A stretch of DNA of 64,000 bases. It comes from CAG-791 sp000431495. Its GTDB lineage: Bacteria > Bacillota > Clostridia > Lachnospirales > Lachnospiraceae. Below are positions 33,717 through 42,233 of the stretch, one piece after another. A program made the position numbers and the translations under genes. The notes beneath the pieces were generated by a model that was not told the origin of the DNA, did not search any database, and saw only the letters and a list, made by a program, of their open reading frames with translations. Location: NCBI GenBank assembly GCA_052117605.1, contig JBQKIT010000003.1, one strand, 5' to 3'. Position 1 is the stretch's first letter. The number at the start of each line of letters is the position of its first letter.

Positions 33717-36032
33717 ATGGTGAAGATCGGCATGCTGATCGCGGATCGCTATGAGGTCCTTGAGAAAACAGGAACCGGCGGTATGTCCGTTGTATACAGA
33801 GCGAAGGACCATAAACTGAACCGAACCGTAGCCATTAAGGTGCTGAAGCAGGAGTTTTCGGACAATGCGAATTTTGTCTCGAAATTCCGTGTGGAGGCCC
33901 AGGCGGCGGCCGGACTGATGCATCCAAACATTGTCAACGTTTATGACGTCGGCGAAGAGAAGGGCATGTACTACATTGTCATGGAGTACGTGGATGGCAT
34001 CACACTGAAGAAGTACATCGAGAAGAAATCAAGACTGACGGTGAAGGAAGCCATCAGCATTGCCATTCAGGTTTCGATGGGACTTCAGGCGGCACACAAC
34101 AATCATGTTATTCATCGTGACATCAAGCCGCAGAATATCATGATTTCCCGGGATGGAAAGGTGAAGGTGACGGATTTTGGCATTGCGAAGGCAGCCACCT
34201 CCAATACCATTACCTCCAACGTGATGGGATCGGTGCACTATACCTCGCCGGAGCAGGCAAGAGGCGGCTACTCAGACGAACGGAGCGATATCTATTCGCT
34301 CGGCATTACTTTGTTCGAGATGCTGACAGGACGCGTGCCCTTCAACGGTGAAACGACCGTTGCCATTGCCATTAAGCACATTCAGACGCCAATGCCTTCT
34401 CCGAGGGAGTTTGTTCCCGATATTCCGAGAAGCGTGGAACAGATTGTGCTGAAGTGCTGCGAGAAAAGCCCGGATCGGCGTTATCAGAACATGACGGAGC
34501 TGATTGCGGATCTGAAGCAGTCACTGATTCATCCGAACGCTGATTTTGTCAAGGTGATCAATCCGGACGAGGATGGTGCCACCAGAATGGCGAATCCTGT
34601 TGAGCAGTCGGAAATCCGCAGAAGATCCGGAACCGGTCCGCTGACATATGAGGAGAATCTTCCGCAGGACGATGGTGCAGCGCGCCGCGAGAGCACTGCA
34701 GGAGAGCGCGGATATGCAAGGGAGCACTCGTATCCGCCGGCATATGAGGAGAATTTCCGGGAACAGAGAGATTCTCTGCCGGAGAATGATGCCTATTCCC
34801 AGAGGGGCCCAAGGGGCCGGATGGATGAGTATGATGACCGCGGCATGTATGAGGACAGATCCCGAAGATCCGGACGCGGGGAACGGATTGATGAGCCTCT
34901 CCGTAAGAATGTAAGAAATGAGTATGATGACCGGTATGATGATTACCGGGATGACGGGTACGGAAGAAGAAGGGAACGAAACGTTACGATTCTTTCGGTG
35001 GCTGCGGCTGTTCTGATCGGCGTTGTGATCATTCTGTTTGCTGCGAGCAGAATGGGACTTTTGTCTCCGGGAAAACCTTCGGAGAATGCGGCAACGGAAT
35101 CTGCAGAGGGCGGAATTGTTCTGCCGGAGATGATCGGGAAGAATGCAGATGATGTGAAGAACAGTCTGAATTCGCTGGGACTGATTCCGGAGATTACCTA
35201 CCAGGAATCCAAGGACTATGCTTCCGGGATTGTGATGTCTGCGGCACTGCAGGATGGAACGGCGGTCAATGAGGGAAGCCAGGTAGAAGCGGGCACCAAC
35301 ATTGTACTGACGGTCAGCACCGGACAGACTGGTGTGGAGGTTCCGGATGTCACCGGCATGACACAGGCAGAGGCCATTGCGAAGCTGAAGCAGAAGGGCT
35401 TTGACAGTATCAACAAGGCAGAAGGAACCAGCAATGAGGTAGATAAGGGTAAGGTCATTTCGCAGACTCCGGAGGGAGGAACGGTGGCCCCGGCAGATAC
35501 TTCGGTTACGATTACGATCAGTACCGGAAAGGATACCACCGGACAGGTACAGGTGCCGAGCGTTACCGGTATTTCCAGAGAAGAAGCCATGGCGATTCTT
35601 GTGGAGAACAATCTGCAGCTTGGAACAACCTCGGAGGTTGAGACGGACGATCCGAACAAGGTTGGACTTGTGATTTCGCAGGACGTTCAGGAAGATACCT
35701 TTGCAGAGCCCGGAACAAAGGTAAATCTTACGATCGGAAAGGCTGCGAAGACGGAACCTTCCACCTATTCGTATTCAGCGGAGATTTCTGCGCCGACGCA
35801 GGAGGAAGCACCGGATTATGTGGCCGGATCGCAGGTATATGTTGTTATTATTACCGCAGACGGACAGACGCTTCTCAATACAACAACGACCGGATTCCCA
35901 CTTCCTGCAAGCTTTACCGGAATTACCAGTGCTACAGGAACGCTTCAGATGAGCTACTCATCAACTGCGGCGGATGCTGTAAACGGACAAAGAGTTGTCA
36001 CAAGGCAGCTGACCTTCAGTCCGGAGAACTGA
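33717..36032 (+). CDS. prkC: Membrane Ser/Thr protein kinase with PASTA repeats (PrkC/Stk)
   Basis: Receptor kinase that senses peptidoglycan fragments or lipid II and regulates wall growth and division. The kinase domain covers residues 12-270: Gly loop GTGGMSVV, Lys K41, HRD with D135, DFG 153-155. A single membrane helix lies at about 424-445. Outside are three PASTA domains (about 467-535, 539-604 and 611-675) and a Ser/Thr-rich C-terminal domain of about 95 residues. The juxtamembrane linker (about 300-422) is strikingly rich in Asp, Arg, Tyr and Glu and looks disordered. It is followed by rsgA. Confidence 0.95.
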   Translation: MVKIGMLIADRYEVLEKTGTGGMSVVYRAKDHKLNRTVAIKVLKQEFSDNANFVSKFRVEAQAAAGLMHPNIVNVYDVGEEKGMYYIVMEYVDGITLKKYIEKKSRLTVKEAISIAIQVSMGLQAAHNNHVIHRDIKPQNIMISRDGKVKVTDFGIAKAATSNTITSNVMGSVHYTSPEQARGGYSDERSDIYSLGITLFEMLTGRVPFNGETTVAIAIKHIQTPMPSPREFVPDIPRSVEQIVLKCCEKSPDRRYQNMTELIADLKQSLIHPNADFVKVINPDEDGATRMANPVEQSEIRRRSGTGPLTYEENLPQDDGAARRESTAGERGYAREHSYPPAYEENFREQRDSLPENDAYSQRGPRGRMDEYDDRGMYEDRSRRSGRGERIDEPLRKNVRNEYDDRYDDYRDDGYGRRRERNVTILSVAAAVLIGVVIILFAASRMGLLSPGKPSENAATESAEGGIVLPEMIGKNADDVKNSLNSLGLIPEITYQESKDYASGIVMSAALQDGTAVNEGSQVEAGTNIVLTVSTGQTGVEVPDVTGMTQAEAIAKLKQKGFDSINKAEGTSNEVDKGKVISQTPEGGTVAPADTSVTITISTGKDTTGQVQVPSVTGISREEAMAILVENNLQLGTTSEVETDDPNKVGLVISQDVQEDTFAEPGTKVNLTIGKAAKTEPSTYSYSAEISAPTQEEAPDYVAGSQVYVVIITADGQTLLNTTTTGFPLPASFTGITSATGTLQMSYSSTAADAVNGQRVVTRQLTFSPEN

Positions 36033-36059
36033 CTTCGATGAAAAACGGGGAAACTGCAT

Positions 36060-36953
36060 ATGCCCGTAACGGGAAAAATTATCAAAAGCATTGCCGGCTT
36101 TTATGAGGTGTACAGCGGAGGAACCATTTACCGCTGCAGGGCAAAGGGCGTATTTCGCGCCCTGAAGCAAAAACCTCTTGTCGGAGACGATGTACAGATT
36201 GACATCACAGATACGGTCAGCGAGCCGAAGGAGGGAAATGTGATTGCACTCCTTCCAAGGAGAAATGATCTGATTCGTCCCAACGTGGCAAATGTGGATC
36301 AGGCGCTTTTACTGTTTGCGATTACCAATCCTGCTCCAAGCTGCAACATGCTGGATCGCTTTTTGATTTCCATGGAGCTTCGCGGAATTCCTGCCATTCT
36401 TTGCTTTAACAAGCAGGATCTTGCGATTGCGGATCAGATCCGTGAGCTGAATGAGGTGTATGGAAATTGCGGCTGCCGTCTCCTGTTCATCAGCACCAGA
36501 AATCCGGAATCGATGGATGCGGTGCGGGAGGTTCTGCGGGGCAGAACAACGGTGGTCACCGGCCCCTCCGGCGCAGGAAAATCTTCGCTGATCAATTTTC
36601 TGTGCCCGGGGGCGAAGATGGAAACCGGCGAGCTCTCCAGAAAGATTGCGCGCGGAAAGAATACAACCCGTCATGTGGAACTCCTGCATGCAGGAGAGGA
36701 TACCTTTCTTGTGGACACGCCGGGATTTACCTCGCTGTATCTCCAGGATGTGGAGGCGGACCATCTGAAGGATTATTATCCGGAGTTTACCCGTTATGCG
36801 AAAGACTGCAGATTTCAGGGCTGCAATCATCTGATGGAGCCTGACTGCGCAGTCAAGAAGGCTCTTCGGAACGGTGAAATCAGCAGAATTCGTTATACCA
36901 GCTATACGGAGATTTATGCGGAGCTGAAGGATCGGAAGGCGGTTTACCGATAG
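36060..36953 (+). CDS. rsgA: Small ribosomal subunit GTPase RsgA
   Basis: Circularly permuted GTPase that checks 30S subunit maturation. The N-terminal OB domain is followed by NKQD (G4), then the P-loop GPSGAGKSSL near residues 168-177 and the G3-like DTPGFTS, and the C-terminal zinc motif CRFQGCNHLMEPDC (about 250-263). The order G4-G1-G3 is diagnostic. Length is 297 residues. It belongs to the conserved prpC-prkC-rsgA string, though the usual next gene rpe is replaced by ychF here. Confidence 0.95.
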   Translation: MPVTGKIIKSIAGFYEVYSGGTIYRCRAKGVFRALKQKPLVGDDVQIDITDTVSEPKEGNVIALLPRRNDLIRPNVANVDQALLLFAITNPAPSCNMLDRFLISMELRGIPAILCFNKQDLAIADQIRELNEVYGNCGCRLLFISTRNPESMDAVREVLRGRTTVVTGPSGAGKSSLINFLCPGAKMETGELSRKIARGKNTTRHVELLHAGEDTFLVDTPGFTSLYLQDVEADHLKDYYPEFTRYAKDCRFQGCNHLMEPDCAVKKALRNGEISRIRYTSYTEIYAELKDRKAVYR

Positions 36954-37056
36954 GACAGCGCCGGGACAGGAACAGATCACGGATAACGTTTTTTCTGAAA
37001 ACGGAGGGGCATATGGCTTTCTCCGTTAAATTAAGGCATATGGAGGATATTTATTT

Positions 37057-38157
37057 ATGAAGCTTGGAATCGTCGGACTTCCGAACGTCGGAAAGAGTAC
37101 ACTGTTTAATTCACTGACCAAGGCAGGAGCGGATGTTGCGAACTATCCGTTCTGTACCATTGATCCCAATGTGGGTGTGGTTGCGGTTCCGGATGAACGC
37201 ATTAAAAAGCTCGGAGAAATGTATCATTCGAAGAAGATAACTCCTGCGGTCATCGAATTTGTTGATATTGCAGGCTTGGTAAAGGGCGCTTCCAAGGGAG
37301 AGGGACTCGGCAACCAGTTCCTGGCAAACATCCGTGAGTGTGATGCGATTGTGCATGTGGTTCGCTGCTTCGAGGATCCGAATGTCACGCATGTAGACGG
37401 CTCGGTGGATCCGGTCCGCGACATTGAGACCATTAATATGGAGCTGATCTTTGCAGATCTTGAGGTTCTGGAGAGAAGAATTTCCAAGGTTGCGAAGACG
37501 GCGCGCATGGATAAGGAGGCTGCAAAGGAGCTGGATTTCCTGAACCGGATCAAGGCACACCTGGAGGCCGGAGAGCCGGTCCTTACCATGATGGAGGATC
37601 TGGAAGAGGAGGAAGAGAAGTATCTGAAGGAATACAGCCTTCTGACCTCCAAGCCGGTTATTTTCGCGTGCAACGTATCGGAGGATGACATTGCGGATGA
37701 CGGAGCCTCCAATGAATTTGTAAAGGCAGTCCGCGAATATGCAAAGAAGACGGGGAGCGAGGTGTTTGCTCTCTGTGCCAAGATGGAAGCGGAAATCTCG
37801 GAGCTGGACGACGAAGAGAGACAGGTCTTCCTGGAGGATCTCGGCCTTACGGAATCCGGTCTGGACAAGCTGATCAAGGCCAGCTACCACACACTGGGAC
37901 TGATGAGCTTCCTGACGGCGGGAGAAGACGAAACCAGAGCCTGGACCATCAAGATCGGAACCAAGGCACCTCAGGCAGCCGGCAAGATTCATTCGGATTT
38001 TGAACGCGGCTTCATCAAGGCAGAGGTTGTCAACTGGGAAGTTCTGCTGCAGGAAGGAAGCCTTGCCGCAGCAAGAGAAAAGGGCAAGGTCGGCATGGAA
38101 GGAAAGGACTATGTGGTCCGTGACGGCGATGTCATTCTTTTCCGGTTTAACGTGTAA
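37057..38157 (+). CDS. ychF: Redox-regulated ATPase YchF (Obg-like)
   Basis: Universal P-loop protein of the Obg family that binds ATP and associates with ribosomes. P-loop GLPNVGKST (7-15), NYPFCTIDPN switch I, DIAGLVKGASKGEGLGNQFL switch II, a coiled-coil insertion (about 130-200), and the C-terminal TGS domain. The length of 366 residues is canonical. It starts after GGAGGATATTTATTT. Confidence 0.95.
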   Translation: MKLGIVGLPNVGKSTLFNSLTKAGADVANYPFCTIDPNVGVVAVPDERIKKLGEMYHSKKITPAVIEFVDIAGLVKGASKGEGLGNQFLANIRECDAIVHVVRCFEDPNVTHVDGSVDPVRDIETINMELIFADLEVLERRISKVAKTARMDKEAAKELDFLNRIKAHLEAGEPVLTMMEDLEEEEEKYLKEYSLLTSKPVIFACNVSEDDIADDGASNEFVKAVREYAKKTGSEVFALCAKMEAEISELDDEERQVFLEDLGLTESGLDKLIKASYHTLGLMSFLTAGEDETRAWTIKIGTKAPQAAGKIHSDFERGFIKAEVVNWEVLLQEGSLAAAREKGKVGMEGKDYVVRDGDVILFRFNV

Positions 38158-38198
38158 AATCGGGGACAGCATCTGCGGACCGGATATGAGGAACCGAA

Positions 38199-39071
38199 AT
38201 GTCGGATGAGAATTTAAGCAGCATACTGAATTTTCGGAGCTGGTCCAGAAACATCGGTGTTTCTGCACTGGAGCTTCTGATCCGTCTGGCGTTCTGCATT
38301 GCACTGTATTTTGCAATCACCAGGATTCTCGGTAAAATTCTGGACACACTGGACAGGCATCTGGAAAAACGCGGAACGGCGCCTACGGTAAGGCATTTCA
38401 TGCATGCCCTGATTAAGGCGACGGTTCTTGGCTTTACGATTGTGACCATGGTGATTCAGCTTCACATCGTGGAAGCTTCGAGCATTGCTGCGCTTGTTGC
38501 GGCGGCAGGTGTCGGAATTTCGCTGGCCGTACAGGGAGTTCTGTCCAACTTCGCGGGAGGTGTTCTTCTGCTTCTTCTGAAGCCGTTCAAAGAGGGCGAT
38601 TTCATCACGGTAAAGGGTGAGAACGTGCAGGGCACCGTAGAGAAGATCGAGCTCTACTATACGACCATTTATACGCCGGAGAGGGAGAAGCTGGTAATCC
38701 CGAACTCTACACTGACCAATAAATCTGTTGTGAATTCCGGCTTGTCTTCCGGAGAAAAAAGGCTCTCCGTGACTGTTGGCGTTTCTTACCGGGAGGATAT
38801 TCGCAGAGCAATGGCGGTCCTCGAGAGACTGATGGATGAGGAGCCGCGGATTCTCCCGCAGAATCGAAGAACCTATGTAGATTCCATGGGAGAGAGCAGT
38901 GTTGTGATCGGACTTCGCTGCCTTGTCAGTGTACAGGATTACATGGATGTGCGTTGGGATATGCTTGAGAAAATCCGGCTTGCTTTTGCGGAGGAGAACA
39001 TTGAAATTCCGTTTCATCAGCTGGATGTGCATCTGGTGCAGGAGGAGAGAAAACAGAAATGCCGGATATGA
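38199..39071 (+). CDS. Small-conductance mechanosensitive channel, MscS family
   Basis: A 290-residue channel that opens under membrane tension to release osmolytes. It has three N-terminal hydrophobic segments, the pore helix region AAAGVGISLAVQGVLSNFAGGVLLLLLKPFKEGDFI, and the cytoplasmic beta and alpha/beta domains. The last 13 bases overlap lgt. I do not assign a specific mscS gene symbol because several paralogues are usual. Confidence 0.92.
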   Translation: MSDENLSSILNFRSWSRNIGVSALELLIRLAFCIALYFAITRILGKILDTLDRHLEKRGTAPTVRHFMHALIKATVLGFTIVTMVIQLHIVEASSIAALVAAAGVGISLAVQGVLSNFAGGVLLLLLKPFKEGDFITVKGENVQGTVEKIELYYTTIYTPEREKLVIPNSTLTNKSVVNSGLSSGEKRLSVTVGVSYREDIRRAMAVLERLMDEEPRILPQNRRTYVDSMGESSVVIGLRCLVSVQDYMDVRWDMLEKIRLAFAEENIEIPFHQLDVHLVQEERKQKCRI

Positions 39072-39955
39072 TGAACCAAATGGATATCGCGTTTCCGAAT
39101 CTGGGAATCTATCTTGAGAATGTTCCGCAGGCATTTTATATCGGCGATTTTCGCATTGCGCTGTACGGATGCATGATCGCACTTGGCATGATGCTGGGAA
39201 TTCTGATGGCGGCACAGGTCGCGAAGAAAACCGGACAGTCTCCGGATACCTACTGGGATATTTCCGTATGGCTGATCATTTTCAGTCTGATCGGCGCCCG
39301 GATTTATTATGTCATTTTCTTCTGGGATGCCTATAAGGATAATCTGCTGCAGATCTTTAACTTCCGCGCGGGAGGACTCGCCATCTACGGGGGTGTGATC
39401 GGCGGCATTCTCACGGCTTATGTGTACTGTCTGATCAAAAAGAAGTTCCTTCCGGAGATTCTGGATACGGCTGTATATGGTCTTCTGGTGGGACAGATCA
39501 TCGGACGCTGGGGAAACTTCTTCAACCGTGAGGTCTTCGGCGGGTATACGGACGGCCTTCTGGCCATGCGGCTTCCGATCAGTATGGTTCGGGACCGCGA
39601 TATCACACCGGAGCTTGCCGCTCACATTGCGGACGGTACCAATTATATTCAGGTGCATCCTACCTTTTTATATGAAGGTCTGTGGAATCTTGCTCTTTTG
39701 ATTTTCCTGCTTCTGTTTCTGAAGCATCGCAGATTCAAGGGAGAAATTTTCTTTCTGTATCTTGCCGGGTATGGAATCGGAAGAGCCTGGATTGAGGCAA
39801 TCCGCACGGATCAGCTGTATATCGGAAGCACCTCTGTTCCGGTCAATATGGTCATGGGAATTGCTCTGGCGGCAGCTGCAATTCTTGCCATTGCCCTGAT
39901 CAGCATCAGGAAGAAAAAAACCGAAAACGAGCAGGATACAGAGAAAAATGAATAA
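39059..39955 (+). CDS. lgt: Prolipoprotein diacylglyceryl transferase
   Basis: Transfers diacylglycerol to the lipobox Cys of prelipoproteins. It is a polytopic membrane enzyme of 298 residues with the diagnostic motif GRWGNFFNREVFGG (around 150-163) and the catalytic region YGGVIGGI. The start overlaps the mscS-type gene by 13 bases and is preceded by GGAGGAG. It would process the lipoprotein encoded at 53073. The C-terminus is acidic and Lys/Glu-rich. Confidence 0.94.
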   Translation: MPDMMNQMDIAFPNLGIYLENVPQAFYIGDFRIALYGCMIALGMMLGILMAAQVAKKTGQSPDTYWDISVWLIIFSLIGARIYYVIFFWDAYKDNLLQIFNFRAGGLAIYGGVIGGILTAYVYCLIKKKFLPEILDTAVYGLLVGQIIGRWGNFFNREVFGGYTDGLLAMRLPISMVRDRDITPELAAHIADGTNYIQVHPTFLYEGLWNLALLIFLLLFLKHRRFKGEIFFLYLAGYGIGRAWIEAIRTDQLYIGSTSVPVNMVMGIALAAAAILAIALISIRKKKTENEQDTEKNE

Positions 39956-39999
39956 AAAGTGGGATTTCGTCCCACGATAAAGACAATAAAATCGACCGG

Positions 40000-40042
40000 G
40001 AAGCCGGGCTGTGGAGTACATCCGCAGCCTGGCTTCTTTTTT
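40000..40042 (+). terminator. Intrinsic terminator after lgt
   Basis: GAAGCCGGGCTG pairs with CAGCCTGGCTTC (one G-T), with an inner GGA/TCC pair, followed by TTTTTT. A smaller hairpin GTGGGA/TCCCAC lies just before it at 39959-39975. Confidence 0.9.
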
Positions 40043-40146
40043 GCTGTCTTATGCCGGATTCGAGCACGGTAAAGTCTTGCGCGATCCCTGTCTGTGGGGT
40101 ATGATTTACCTGTTTGGGGAGGAAAGTCCCAAATTTTACCCACAAA

Positions 40147-40166
40147 GTGGTAAGAAGTGGTAGAAT
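40147..40166 (+). promoter_or_regulatory. mraZ promoter -10 with MraZ-type operator repeats
   Basis: Two copies of GTGGT (40147-40151 and 40157-40161), exactly 10 bases apart, abut a TAGAAT -10 box (40161-40166). MraZ is known to repress its own cluster by binding short G-rich direct repeats at 10-base spacing in this position, so these are the likely operator. A matching -35 box is not clear. Confidence 0.65.
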
Positions 40167-40230
40167 AGAAACAAGTTACAGATATTCCATTCATCGATGA
40201 GCGCCGTCTGCAGGCGGCAGGATAAGCGTA

Positions 40231-40680
40231 ATGACGAAGACATTCTCGGGCGAATATCATCATTCTCTTGACACCAAGGGAAGACTGATTGTGCCGGCTA
40301 AGTTCAGAGAGATTCTCGGAAGCCGCTTCTGGATCGGAAAGGGCTTCGATCAGTGTCTTCAGATTTACGATGAAGAGGACTGGGAGGCATTTTCGAACAG
40401 CCTCAAGGCACTGCCGAAGAACTCGGACAAGGCGCGCAAGCTCGTCCGTTACTTCATGTCCGGAACGGTAGAGGTTGAGATTGACAAGCAGGGCAGAATC
40501 CTTCTTCCGGCTCAGCTTCGTGAGATCGCCGGAATCGATAAGAACGTCGTGTTCGTCGGAATGGGAACAAGAGGAGAGCTCTGGAGCGAGGAAGCATACA
40601 ACACTTACGAGACAGAGACTACGACAGAAGAGATCAACAGCATTTCGGAAGAGCTGCTCGACAGCGGATTCCAGATTTAA
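40231..40680 (+). CDS. mraZ: Division/cell wall cluster transcriptional regulator MraZ
   Basis: DNA-binding repressor of the division and wall cluster. The 149-residue protein has two SpoVT/AbrB-like halves: GEYHHSLDTKGRLIVPAKFRE near the N-terminus and DKQGRILLPAQLRE in the second half. It is the first gene of the dcw cluster, twelve bases before rsmH. Its own operator is visible just upstream of its start. Confidence 0.95.
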   Translation: MTKTFSGEYHHSLDTKGRLIVPAKFREILGSRFWIGKGFDQCLQIYDEEDWEAFSNSLKALPKNSDKARKLVRYFMSGTVEVEIDKQGRILLPAQLREIAGIDKNVVFVGMGTRGELWSEEAYNTYETETTTEEINSISEELLDSGFQI

Positions 40681-40692
40681 GGCAGAGAACAG

Positions 40693-41628
40693 ATGGAATT
40701 TCAGCACATACCGGTCCTTTTTCAGGAAGTGATCGAGAATCTGAATATACAGCCTTCCGGCATTTATGTGGACGGAACACTTGGAGGCGCGGGCCACAGC
40801 TTTGAAATTGCGACCCGGCTTACCGAAGGCGGACGATTGATCGGAATCGATCAGGACAAAGACGCAATTGCAGCTGCGTCGAAGCGCCTCGAAGTGTTCC
40901 GCGACAGGGTCACGATTGTCCATGACAATTACGAACATATCCCTGAGGTTCTGCAGGAGCTCGGCGTGGAAAGGGTAAACGGCATTCTTCTGGATATCGG
41001 CGTTTCCTCTTATCAGCTGGACAATCCGGAACGCGGCTTTTCCTATAACTACGATGAGCCGCTGGACATGAGAATGGATCAGGAGAGTCCGGTGAAGGCA
41101 TCGGACATTCTCAACGGATGGAGTCAGGAGGAACTGCTTCGGATCATTCGGGATTACGGAGAGGAACGATATGCTTCCGCCATTGCCAGAAACATCGTAA
41201 AGGAAAGAGAAATCAAACCTCTGGAAACGACGGGAGATCTTGCGAGGGTCATTCGGGCAAGTGTTCCGATGAAGATGCAGGAGAAGTTCGGAAATCCCTG
41301 CAAGAGAACCTTCCAGGCGGTGCGGATCGCCTGCAATCGGGAGCTGGATGTGCTTCAGGATTCTATTGACAGCCTGATTGATCTCTTGGCTCCGGGAGGA
41401 AGACTTTGCATCATCACCTTCCACTCCCTGGAGGACCGCATCGTCAAGAATGCATTTAAAAGAAATGAGAATCCGTGTACCTGCCCGCCGGAATTTCCGA
41501 TCTGTGTGTGCGGAAAGAAATCCAAAGGGAAGGTAATCACAAGAAAGCCGATTGTTCCTTCCGAAGATGAACTGGAAAGAAACAAACGGGCAGCAAGCTC
41601 CAAACTCCGTGTATTCGAACGGAGGTAA
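40693..41628 (+). CDS. rsmH: 16S rRNA (cytosine-1402-N4)-methyltransferase RsmH
   Basis: SAM-dependent methyltransferase acting on C1402 of 16S rRNA. Marks are HIPVLFQEV at the N-terminus, the SAM loop VDGTLGGAGHSFEI, the DIGVSSYQLD motif and the C-terminal IITFHSLEDRIVK. The length of 311 residues is standard. It holds its usual place between mraZ and ftsL. Confidence 0.95.
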   Translation: MEFQHIPVLFQEVIENLNIQPSGIYVDGTLGGAGHSFEIATRLTEGGRLIGIDQDKDAIAAASKRLEVFRDRVTIVHDNYEHIPEVLQELGVERVNGILLDIGVSSYQLDNPERGFSYNYDEPLDMRMDQESPVKASDILNGWSQEELLRIIRDYGEERYASAIARNIVKEREIKPLETTGDLARVIRASVPMKMQEKFGNPCKRTFQAVRIACNRELDVLQDSIDSLIDLLAPGGRLCIITFHSLEDRIVKNAFKRNENPCTCPPEFPICVCGKKSKGKVITRKPIVPSEDELERNKRAASSKLRVFERR

Positions 41629-41642
41629 GATCGGAGGAACCT

Positions 41643-42215
41643 ATGTCAAACAGAAATTATAATCGCGGATATGCGGCAAGACCCTCGGGGAGAACCCATA
41701 CAGGCGGAAACCGGTCCTATGGAAATGAGCATGGAACCGGGAAGTCCCGTTATGCGGCAGACCGGTATGAATATTGGTACGGATCGGAGGCTCCCGTGCT
41801 GGAGCCCTGGGAAGAAGAGCCGCAGCCGGCCCGCCGCATGCCTTCGAAGCACGGCAAAACAGGAGCACAGAACCGAAGCCGCACAAAGCATAAAAATCTC
41901 ATGAATCCGGCTCTGATCGTGTTTATGGTCGGAGTTATGTGTCTGATGGCCTTTTTTCTGATAGAATATATCCGACTTCAGTCCGAGGTGACCGGAACGG
42001 TAACAGAGATTGCGAAGCTGGAGACACAGCTTTACAGCCTGAAAAGCGACAACGATGAAACGTTGAATGAGATCGATTCCTCCATTAACCTCGACGATAT
42101 CAAGTACCGTGCGATCGCACAGCTTGGAATGACCTATGCAAAAGAGGACCAGATCGTAACCTATGACGGCGGATCGGGCGACTATGTACGGCAGGTGTCG
42201 GAGCTGAAGAATTAA
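41643..42215 (+). CDS. ftsL: FtsL-like septum protein
   Basis: Small bitopic division protein. A 75-residue Arg/Gly/Tyr-rich cytoplasmic part precedes one membrane helix (about residues 93-112) and an extracytoplasmic heptad-like coiled coil (about 113-150). Sequence conservation in this family is low, so the call depends on topology and on position between rsmH and the division transpeptidase. FtsL works with FtsQ and the FtsW-FtsI pair to activate septal wall synthesis. Confidence 0.78.
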   Translation: MSNRNYNRGYAARPSGRTHTGGNRSYGNEHGTGKSRYAADRYEYWYGSEAPVLEPWEEEPQPARRMPSKHGKTGAQNRSRTKHKNLMNPALIVFMVGVMCLMAFFLIEYIRLQSEVTGTVTEIAKLETQLYSLKSDNDETLNEIDSSINLDDIKYRAIAQLGMTYAKEDQIVTYDGGSGDYVRQVSELKN

Positions 42216-42233
42216 CGAAAGAAAGATTGTTGC

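Noticed and set aside
39811..41424. 537-codon minus-strand frame across lgt, mraZ and rsmH
   Set aside because: It crosses three good genes and two regulatory gaps and has no domain; it is a codon-bias shadow.
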